Below, piece after piece: positions 58,276 to 64,000 of a stretch of 64,000 bases of DNA. Source of the DNA: DASYPP01 sp036006525 (GTDB lineage: Bacteria > Gemmatimonadota > Gemmatimonadetes > Gemmatimonadales > GWC2-71-9); contig DASYPP010000004.1 in assembly GCA_036006525.1 (NCBI GenBank), forward strand, positions 91,300 through 155,299, read 5' to 3'. The notes under the pieces were generated by a model. That model ran no database searches. It saw only the letters and a list, made by a program, of their open reading frames with translations, and had not been told where the DNA came from. Numbering within the stretch: the stretch's first letter is position 1; each line of letters opens with the position of its first letter. Made by a program: the position numbers and the translations under genes.

Positions 58276-58877
58276 AACATGGCGGTTTGATCTTCATCCT
58301 GCCTGGGGACTCTATGGCAGTGCCGGCAGCGGGCTTCATAGCTCTCCCGGCCGCCGACCATGATGGTGGGGGAGTCGTAGCGGGCGGGGCGGCCGTTCAC
58401 CAGGCGCTGGTTGCGGCTGGCGAGATCGCCGCAGACCACGCAGATGGCGTTCAGCTTGGTGACTTGTTCGGCGACGGCCATCAGGGCGCCCATGGGGCCG
58501 AACGGTTCGCCCCGGAAATCGGTGTCGGTGCCGGCCAGGATGACCCGTACCCCGCGTCCCGCCAGCGTGGTGGCCACCTCGACGATCGCGTGGTCCAGGA
58601 ACTGGACCTCGTCCACCGCGACGATCTCGGTTTCGGGCCGGACCAGGCGGAAGATCTCGGTGGCCGAGTCTACCGGGGCGGCATCGAACTCGGTCCCGTC
58701 GTGGCTGGCGACGGCGGACAAACCGGCATATCGGGAGTCGAGGTGCGACTTGAAGACCTGCACCCGGCGCCGCGCGATGACCCCACGGCGGACCCGCCGG
58801 ATGAGCTCTTCGCTCTTCCCGCTGAACATGACGCCGGAGATGATTTCGATCGAGCCTGGACGCGAGCCGGAATACAT
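58272..58877 (-). CDS. tdk: Thymidine kinase
   Basis: The P-loop SIEIISGVMFSGKSEELIRR, the Asp/Glu of EIVAVDEVQFLDH, the lasso region TDTDFRGEPFGPM and Zn-binding Cys (CVVCGD, EARCRHCHR) show a type II thymidine kinase. The 201 residues are normal. It phosphorylates thymidine for salvage. ATG giving MYSGSRPGSIEIISG is used. A repeat separates it from coaE, and another lies just upstream of its start. Confidence 0.96.
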   Translation of the reverse strand: MYSGSRPGSIEIISGVMFSGKSEELIRRVRRGVIARRRVQVFKSHLDSRYAGLSAVASHDGTEFDAAPVDSATEIFRLVRPETEIVAVDEVQFLDHAIVEVATTLAGRGVRVILAGTDTDFRGEPFGPMGALMAVAEQVTKLNAICVVCGDLASRNQRLVNGRPARYDSPTIMVGGRESYEARCRHCHRVPRQDEDQTAML

Positions 58878-58904
58878 CGCTTGTGAGGTTGGGGTCGGGT
58901 GAAA

Positions 58905-58972
58905 GGTACTCGGTACTGGGTACTGGGTACTGGGTCAAAGATCCGTTTCGCAGTACTCAGTACGCAGTCCCC
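58905..58972. repeat. Tandem-word palindrome, word GGTACTGG
   Basis: Four copies of GGTACTGG (58905-58935) face an inverted tract (CAGTACTCAGTACGCAGTCC, 58951-58970). The element lies between the divergent starts of tdk and the HU gene, so it cannot be a terminator for either. Confidence 0.8.
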
Positions 58973-59024
58973 GTCACCAATCGTTGAACTAGAATCGCAA
59001 TCGATGCTCGACAAGTTACGCATC

Positions 59025-59053
59025 TTGCCCTACTGGTGGTAGGGTTCCATATT
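59025..59053 (+). promoter_or_regulatory. Sigma-70-type promoter of the HU gene
   Basis: TTGCCC, a 17-bp spacer and CATATT lie about 45 bp before the GTG start. Confidence 0.45.
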
Positions 59054-59095
59054 CTGGCCTGCCCGATCACCTACCCATCGAGCCAGGAGCGCCGC

Positions 59096-59386
59096 GTGAA
59101 CAAGCAGGACCTGGTGACAGCGCTCGCCAAACGGCTCGCCCTCTCCAAGACCGCCGCAGCAAAGATTGTCGAAACTGTTTTCGGGACATCCGGATTGATC
59201 AGCCAGGAGCTGCGCAAGGGCAACAAGGTGCAGATCACCGGGTTTGGAAACTTCGAGACTCGGCGCCGGGCGCCGCGGCGGGGACGGGATCCGCAGACCG
59301 GCGAAAGTATCAACATCAAGGCCACGATGGTGCCGGCGTTCCGGGCGGGGAAGGGGCTCAAGGACCTGGTGAACAAGAAACGCTAG
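59096..59386 (+). CDS. HU family DNA-binding protein
   Basis: The 96-residue nucleoid protein begins VNKQDLVTALAKRLALSKTA. The HU signature is GFGNFETRRRAPRRGRDPQT, and ATMVPAFRAGKGLKDLVNKK closes it. It bends and compacts DNA as a dimer. The GTG start is supported by AGGAG 8 nt upstream and by the normal family opening; an upstream in-frame codon only adds residues unlike the family. Confidence 0.96.
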   Translation: MNKQDLVTALAKRLALSKTAAAKIVETVFGTSGLISQELRKGNKVQITGFGNFETRRRAPRRGRDPQTGESINIKATMVPAFRAGKGLKDLVNKKR

Positions 59387-59427
59387 GGATTCCTCGGTCG
59401 CTTCGCTTCCTCGGAATGACAATCCAC

Positions 59428-60861
59428 CTAGGGTCGCGCCCTCTCCGCCGGCGCGCTCCGCGGTTTTCCCCCGCGATCGATCCGCGCGGTAATCCGCCGC
59501 CGCCGCACGCTCTGCCCGGTGATCTTCCCCACCAGCGATTCCGCTTCCATCGCGGGTACCTCCACCAGGGAATACAGTTCGCGCACTTCAACCTTCCCGA
59601 TCTTGCCCCGTTCCATCCCCACGTCCTTGGTCAACATCGCGACGAAATCGTTGGGGCCGGCGCCGTCTTTCTTCCCGACGCTGAGCCAGAGCCGCGCGGT
59701 CGCGGCCTCGAGGCCGGCCGGCAGGGCGGCAGGCGCCTGGGGGGCCGGCTGCTCCAGCCAGAGCTGGTAGAGTGCCGCGGCCACGGTCGCCGGATCGTGC
59801 CGGTCGAACAGCGGAGCCAGGGCCAGCAGGCCGCCGTCCAGAGAGCCGGACTCCAGAAGGGCGGCGATGGTGGCACGGTGGGTGGCCCCGGCATCGGCGA
59901 CCGAGTCCGCGGCATTGGGCAACCGGATCGGCCGGGCCTCCGGCGCGATGTGGCGGACCCAGGAGTCGGTGCCCGGCGGCACCAGCAGCACCACCGGACC
60001 CGCGGCGGCCAGGCGAACCAGGTCGGCCGGCTCGGGCAGGTCCCAGAGAATGATGAGCGGCGAGGCCTCAGGCGGTACGGAGACTATTTCGACACCGGGA
60101 ATGGCCGCCGGTCCCAGGTCGTGACCGGGGAACAGGGTCCACAGTTCGGCGCCTGTGGGGTCCATCAGGTCCACCACGGCCTCGGCGGTCTCCTGGCGGC
60201 GAGTCCACGGGGAGATAACGGTGCGAATCTTCCCGACCGCCTGGGGCACCGCGAGCGGAACGGTCAACGCGCGGCGGACGTAGCGCTCGATCAGGTCCTG
60301 CACGGCGCCGAGCTCGGCGGTGTAGACCACGCGCTGAATCTCTCCCACGTCCTGCATGATGGCGGGGAGGGCTGGATCGGTGGCCCACTGTTCGGGAAAG
60401 CCGAGGAGGATGCTGCTGAGCCGTTCGGCTTTGAGGGCCGAACGCTGCATGAGGGTGAGGGCAGCGGTTGGGGTGGATATGAGGATGCGCAAGTCGGGCA
60501 GGTCGGGCACGGAGGCCCGACTTACCAATCTCGTTGCGCGCGCGATGCTGCGAACCGTGTGGAGGGGAAGGCCGGCGGGGGTGGCGAGGTAACTGGTGAC
60601 CCGCTCCCACTCGGCCAGGGCGGATTCGTGCACCAGGATCAGCAGCAATCCGGGTTCGGCCCGCTGAGCCAGCCCGCTCAAGGCGCCGGCCAGTCCGCCC
60701 AGGGCGTGCACCGCCGCCGGAGGGGATACGACCACCAGGTTGTTCTCCCTGGCTGCCGTCGGCACGATCTCCGCCATGCGGGGCTGATCTGCTCGCAATC
60801 CCGCCTTCTCCAGCGCCGCCGCAATGGGCTCGCTGACATGAAACGCCTCAAAACCACCCAT
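59428..60861 (-). CDS. Pseudo-DEAD-box protein with C-terminal DbpA RNA-binding domain
   Basis: The C-terminal 80 residues are a DbpA RNA-binding domain (RLWLSVGKKDGAGPNDFVAM, GKIGKVEVRELYSLVEVPAM). The N-terminal 380 residues have the outline of a DEAD-box helicase: an opening like the Q motif (EAFHVSEPIAAALEKAGL) and PDLRILISTPTAALTLMQRS (motif Ib-like). However, the P-loop position reads NNLVVVSPPAAVHALGG, without GKT, and the DEAD position reads SILLGFPEQW. It should not hydrolyse ATP and may act as an RNA-binding scaffold. A short palindrome encodes RLVSRASVPDLPDLR inside it. The ATG with GAGGG upstream is used. Confidence 0.82.
   Translation of the reverse strand: MGGFEAFHVSEPIAAALEKAGLRADQPRMAEIVPTAARENNLVVVSPPAAVHALGGLAGALSGLAQRAEPGLLLILVHESALAEWERVTSYLATPAGLPLHTVRSIARATRLVSRASVPDLPDLRILISTPTAALTLMQRSALKAERLSSILLGFPEQWATDPALPAIMQDVGEIQRVVYTAELGAVQDLIERYVRRALTVPLAVPQAVGKIRTVISPWTRRQETAEAVVDLMDPTGAELWTLFPGHDLGPAAIPGVEIVSVPPEASPLIILWDLPEPADLVRLAAAGPVVLLVPPGTDSWVRHIAPEARPIRLPNAADSVADAGATHRATIAALLESGSLDGGLLALAPLFDRHDPATVAAALYQLWLEQPAPQAPAALPAGLEAATARLWLSVGKKDGAGPNDFVAMLTKDVGMERGKIGKVEVRELYSLVEVPAMEAESLVGKITGQSVRRRRITARIDRGGKPRSAPAERARP
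60497..60525. repeat. REP-like palindrome inside the pseudo-helicase gene
   Basis: The core GTCGGGC-ACGGAG-GCCCGAC (60502-60521) is identical to the lplA copy 6 kb away. It is read in frame as part of VSRASVPDLPDL. Confidence 0.75.
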
Positions 60862-60886
60862 CGCACCCTCGATTGTCAAATAACAA

Positions 60887-60999
60887 CTGGACTAAGGACT
60901 AAAGAAACAGGACTGAGGACCAAGGACTGAGGACTAAGTATAACTGAGTCGACTTTCTCGGGCTCAAAACCGCTGAGTCCTTAGTCCCTAGTCCTTAGG
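60887..60999. repeat. Tandem-word palindrome, word GGACTAA
   Basis: The left arm (60887-60938) has six degenerate copies of GGACTAA/GGACTGA; the right arm (60973-60999) is CTGAGTCCTTAGTCCC plus TAGTCCTTAGG. The loop is 34 nt. It lies between divergent genes. TTGACA follows at 61013 and may be the -35 box of the aminotransferase gene. Confidence 0.83.
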
Positions 61000-61077
61000 C
61001 CTCTTGTTAGTGTTGACATCGCCTGCCCGCAATGGGAGTTTTACCGCAGTAACTAATCCCCATCACTTGGACCGCCA

Positions 61078-62313
61078 ATGCCCGATCCCCTTTCGTCCAA
61101 TCTCGCCTATCTCAAGGCCTCCGAAACCGTCGCCATCAGCAATGAGGCCAAACGGCGGAAGGCGGCGGGAGAGGACGTGCTGGACCTGGGCGTGGGGGAG
61201 CCGGATTTCGATACCCCCAGTCTCATCTCGGATGCCGGCGAGGCCGCGATCGAGAAGGGGATGACCCGCTATCCGCCCAACATCGGGATCCTGGACCTCA
61301 GGGCCGCGATCGCCCGGCACCTGTCGCTGCTCTCCGGCGGCCGGCCGGTGAACTCGGACAATATCGTCATCAGCTCCGGTTCCAAGCAGTCGATCTTCAA
61401 CGCCTGTTTCTCCCTGTTCGGCCCCAAGGACAAGGTGCTGATCCCGGCACCGGCCTGGGTGTCCTATCCCCAGATCGTCCACCTGGCGCGGGCCGAGCCG
61501 GTGCTGGTGCCCGGGGACATCGAGTGGGGGCTCAAAGTCAGCGTGGCGGACCTGGAACGGAAGACCGACCGGTTGGTGCGCGGCCTCATTCTCTGCTCGC
61601 CCTGCAACCCGACCGGCGCGGTCTACACCGCGACCGAGCTCAAGGCGATCGCCGAGTGGGCGCACAAGAACCAGATCTGGATCATCTCCGACGAGATCTA
61701 CCGGCGGATCAACTATGGCCCCGGCCCGGCCGCCTCCTTCCTGGATCTTCCCGACGAGCTGCTGGAGCGCACCGTGGTGATCTACGGCGCGAGCAAGGCC
61801 TACGCGATGACCGGATGGCGGATCGGAGCCGCCCTGGCGCCGAGTCACCTGGCCAAGGCCATGGCGGCACTGCAATCCCATACGACGACCGGTGCCAACC
61901 ATCCCGCCCAGTGGGCGGCCGCCACCGCCTTCAGCGACGATCGGATCAACCAGGATGTAGACCGGATGGTGGCCGCCTTCCGGGCCCGCCGCGACCGCGT
62001 AGTCGCCCGGTTCCGGGCGGAAGCGCCTGGCGTGGAGTACGTCGAGCCCCACGGCGCCTTCTACTTCTTCTTCCGGGTGGACGGCATCGTCCCCGGCGGG
62101 CAGGTCACCGGCATGTCGTTCTGCGAGCAGCTGATGCAGAAGGAAGGCGTGGCCCTGGTTCCCGGCGGCGCCTTTGGCGACGACCGCTGGGTGCGACTGA
62201 GCTACGCGGTCTCCGACGCCGAGCTGGAGCAGGCGCTGGACCGAATCCTGGGTTTCATCAAGAGTCTTGCCGAGGCTCGTTCAGCGGGGTATAACACAGT
62301 TCATGTCTCTTGA
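61078..62313 (+). CDS. Class I/II pyridoxal-phosphate aminotransferase (aspartate aminotransferase-like)
   Basis: The 411 residues match class I aminotransferases of the AspC/Ib group: VLDLGVGEPDFDTPSLISDA, RYPPNIGILDLRAAIARHL, LCSPCNPTGAVYTATELKAI, WIISDEIYRRINYG, the PLP lysine in YGASKAYAMTGWRIG and the carboxylate-binding Arg in DDRWVRLSYAVSD. It may transaminate aspartate, phenylalanine or related acids. The next gene starts 11 bp before its stop, so the two are coupled. Confidence 0.94.
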   Translation: MPDPLSSNLAYLKASETVAISNEAKRRKAAGEDVLDLGVGEPDFDTPSLISDAGEAAIEKGMTRYPPNIGILDLRAAIARHLSLLSGGRPVNSDNIVISSGSKQSIFNACFSLFGPKDKVLIPAPAWVSYPQIVHLARAEPVLVPGDIEWGLKVSVADLERKTDRLVRGLILCSPCNPTGAVYTATELKAIAEWAHKNQIWIISDEIYRRINYGPGPAASFLDLPDELLERTVVIYGASKAYAMTGWRIGAALAPSHLAKAMAALQSHTTTGANHPAQWAAATAFSDDRINQDVDRMVAAFRARRDRVVARFRAEAPGVEYVEPHGAFYFFFRVDGIVPGGQVTGMSFCEQLMQKEGVALVPGGAFGDDRWVRLSYAVSDAELEQALDRILGFIKSLAEARSAGYNTVHVS

Positions 62314-62821
62314 AACCCGGGTAGAACCGCTCTCCGGCAAGCTCCCCTCCATCGAATGGAAGTGGGACCCGGAGACTGACATCCTGGCCGGCTCCTTCAA
62401 AGGGAAGGAGAAGGCCGGCGGCCTGACGGGCACTCTCGAACTGACCGACGACGAGGGCTCGATCGCCGTGGTGGACGTGGCGGGCGGGGTGGTGCGCGGC
62501 GTGGACGTCGTGGTCTGGCCCGAGGTGAGCACGGTGCCCGGCCTGGTCTCGCCGACACCCGCGCGCGAAGGCAAGATCATCATTCCCTCCCGCCCGTCGC
62601 AGCCCGGCATCGCCTCGGTGGAGGTGGACACCACGCTCTCGGTCTCGACCAATCCGGGCGAGAACACCTTTCACCTCAGGATCGGGATCAAGCGCGAGGT
62701 GGAGGTGGTGCGGGTGGCCGATAACCTCATGATCGAAGTGGACAGCAAGCGCAGGATCGCGGGTTTCTGGCTTACCAACGTGCCGCCGTTTCCTGCCGAG
62801 CGGGATTTTGAAATCGGCTGA
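62303..62821 (+). CDS. Hypothetical protein, 172 aa
   Basis: The frame starts MSLETRVEPLSGKLPSIEWK and is rich in beta-type stretches (GTLELTDDEGSIAVVDVAGG, VEVDTTLSVSTNPGENTFHL, REVEVVRVADNLMIEVD). It has no signal or membrane segment. I recognise no family. It overlaps the aminotransferase gene by 11 bp, so it is probably translated from the same message. ATG at 62303 is preferred over an upstream codon that lies deeper in the other frame. Confidence 0.72.
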   Translation: MSLETRVEPLSGKLPSIEWKWDPETDILAGSFKGKEKAGGLTGTLELTDDEGSIAVVDVAGGVVRGVDVVVWPEVSTVPGLVSPTPAREGKIIIPSRPSQPGIASVEVDTTLSVSTNPGENTFHLRIGIKREVEVVRVADNLMIEVDSKRRIAGFWLTNVPPFPAERDFEIG

Positions 62822-62845
62822 TTCTCCTATCTCCTGCCCGACAGA

Positions 62846-62943
62846 TTCACCACGGAGCCACGAAGATCACGGAGATTGCACGGAGAAACAACTGAACGTC
62901 CTTCTCCGTGAGCACTTCGTGTGCTGCGTGACTCCGTGGTGAA
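62846..62943. repeat. Tandem-word palindrome, word CACGGAG
   Basis: The left arm begins TTCACCACGGAG and contains four CACGGAG/CACGAAG words. The right arm is inverted and ends CTCCGTGGTGAA. The outer 12 bp are perfect. It lies between two genes of the same direction. Confidence 0.86.
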
Positions 62944-62956
62944 TTCTTTGAAGCAG

Positions 62957-63883
62957 ATGCAGGGGTCGCTAAACCTGTCTCGCCTCAGGGCCCTGGTTCA
63001 CGCCCGGGGGCTCACGCCTGCCAGCTGGATCCCCGAAGCGTCCGAAGGCCGGAGCGAAGAAGCCAGCATCCGGCCGGCCCGCCTGGAAGAAGACCCGACA
63101 CTCACCATTCGCGACGTCGGCGCCGCGCAGCCATGGGAGGGACCCGTTGCGTTCCTGGACGGGACTCAGCGCTACGATATTGTGGCCCACCACGGCGTGG
63201 CACCGCTGGTGATCTCCACCATTTCGGCCGCGGTCCGGGAACGAAAGGAACGGCGGCTCACCACGGCGACTCATCGCCGCCGGACGCTGGCCGTGGGCCG
63301 GCCCGAGGTGCTCCGGGCGGCAGGCGACGCGCTGGACGGGCTGGACCAGGTCGCCCTGGACGACGACGAACCGGTGCACCCGGTCAAGGATCTCACCGCG
63401 GTGCGCCGGGCGGTGGACCGGGAACGGGGCCGGCTGGAAATCGAGGTCGGCGACGCATACCACCGGCCGGCCGGCGGCTGGCTGGTGGTGGACGGGTCGC
63501 TCACGGCATCGCCCGCGTGGGCCGGCGATTCCCGGACCATCGGGATCGTGAAGAGCCATTCGATCCTGCCCTTCTCGGGCCAGGACCTGGAGCGCTATCT
63601 CCAGTTGCCCTGCGGGTCCCGGTCGTCAGTGTTCGCGCCGGTGTCGAGCCAGGTGGCGCCGGTCTTTTCCTGGGCGCTCCGGCTCTGGCCCTGGGAGGGC
63701 CACGACGTGTTCTACGGCCTGATCCGGGTGGAAGCGGCGCCCACCCGGGAGACCGTGTGGCTGGCCGACCAGGTGTCGCGCTGGCTGATGGCGGAGCGAG
63801 CGCCCCTATCGGCGCCGGACGCCCGATGGGACCGATTGTTGTATGGGGTGCATGATGTGGAGGTGTTTTTGAGATCTGTGTAG
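62957..63883 (+). CDS. NurA-like nuclease domain protein
   Basis: Two Asp-containing motifs resemble the NurA nuclease fold: VAFLDGTQRYDIVAHHG and WLVVDGSLTASPAW, the latter followed by GIVKSHSILPFSGQDLERYL (NurA: VDGS...GVSK). The rest is less conserved. NurA works with the HerA translocase in DNA end processing; herA would be expected next to it, but the window ends 117 bp later. The ATG is 14 bp after the repeat; GTG codons inside the repeat are alternatives. Confidence 0.68.
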   Translation: MQGSLNLSRLRALVHARGLTPASWIPEASEGRSEEASIRPARLEEDPTLTIRDVGAAQPWEGPVAFLDGTQRYDIVAHHGVAPLVISTISAAVRERKERRLTTATHRRRTLAVGRPEVLRAAGDALDGLDQVALDDDEPVHPVKDLTAVRRAVDRERGRLEIEVGDAYHRPAGGWLVVDGSLTASPAWAGDSRTIGIVKSHSILPFSGQDLERYLQLPCGSRSSVFAPVSSQVAPVFSWALRLWPWEGHDVFYGLIRVEAAPTRETVWLADQVSRWLMAERAPLSAPDARWDRLLYGVHDVEVFLRSV

Positions 63884-63904
63884 GGGTCGATCTCAGATCG
63901 ACCC
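63884..63904 (+). terminator. Short hairpin after the NurA-like gene
   Basis: GGGTCGATC and GATCGACCC pair around TCA; GTTTGCTTG follows. It lies directly after the stop codon, so it may be a weak intrinsic terminator or a repeat of its own. Beyond it I see no gene up to the right edge. Confidence 0.55.
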
Positions 63905-64000
63905 GTTTGCTTGATGTCCGTTGAAGGCGGGATGGACCCGGTCGCACGATCCCGATGCCACCATCGCCAAAAACGGGTCGCAAACTGCCATCGAAGAACC

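Noticed and set aside
63905..64000. Partial gene at the right edge, for example herA
   Set aside because: No frame with a start, ribosome site or recognisable motif is visible in the last 96 bases.

Overview
The window looks like a stretch of chromosome from a high-GC, diderm, aerobic bacterium, most likely a member of the Gemmatimonadota. That assignment is an inference from gene content: several lipoproteins that begin CGD/CGxG after the lipobox, two large TonB-dependent receptors, a DUF5916 protein, RCC1 and HEAT repeat proteins and a DUF1028 protein. There are no rRNA or tRNA genes, no insertion sequences, no phage genes and no CRISPR array.

Layout. 1-6.3 kb: a sensor histidine kinase cut by the left edge, a divergent hypothetical gene, a C26 glutamine amidotransferase with a lipoprotein, FmdB plus a coiled-coil protein, and DUF1028 with a POT peptide transporter. 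6.5-11.8 kb: cytochrome bd oxidase (cydAB), a degenerate Cu/Zn-SOD-like lipoprotein, malate synthase and a TPR membrane protein. 11.9-22.7 kb: cell-envelope genes (DUF5916, a K-channel-like membrane protein, a TonB receptor with a beta-propeller lipoprotein, a HEAT-repeat protein, an M28 peptidase and a 38-residue lipoprotein). 22.7-30.8 kb: an unusual chaperone-usher fimbrial locus with two DUF4402-type subunits, next to a small secreted protein and a GGDEF-EAL c-di-GMP protein. 31-36 kb: a 1651-residue lipoprotein with four tandem repeats of about 229 residues. 36-39.8 kb: a winged-helix regulator with two operator-like palindromes and a tightly coupled prenyl-lipid operon (uppS, a 44-residue membrane protein, a geranylgeranyl-reductase-like flavoprotein). 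39.9-47.7 kb: a second TonB receptor, an RCC1 lipoprotein, PhzF/RidA, CsaA, a hidden FlgM-like gene facing fliA, and CsbD. 47.9-57.5 kb: a dpp/opp peptide ABC transporter followed by lplA, gcvP and gcvH. 57.6-64 kb: coaE, tdk, HU, a catalytically dead DEAD-box/DbpA-domain protein, an aminotransferase, a hypothetical protein and a NurA-like nuclease.

Two threads run across the window. First, near-identical sigma-54 (-24/-12) promoters sit in front of the fimbrial chaperone-usher operon and its separate pilin gene. Further matches precede fliA and, less perfectly, the GGDEF-EAL gene. This suggests an RpoN regulon that joins surface appendages, c-di-GMP and the FliA/FlgM switch. Second, at least eleven gene boundaries carry a long imperfect palindrome built from a short (7-10 bp) word repeated in tandem on one arm and inverted on the other. 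The word differs between loci, although GGACTAA recurs at three and CACGGAG at two. Some of these elements supply stop codons, and one encodes the hydrophobic core of a signal peptide. A separate short palindrome (stem GTCGGGC/GCCCGAC, loop ACGGAG) is read through in two protein-coding genes.

Most coding assignments rest on motif recognition by eye. Start codons were chosen from Shine-Dalgarno sequences, signal peptides and overlaps with neighbouring genes.
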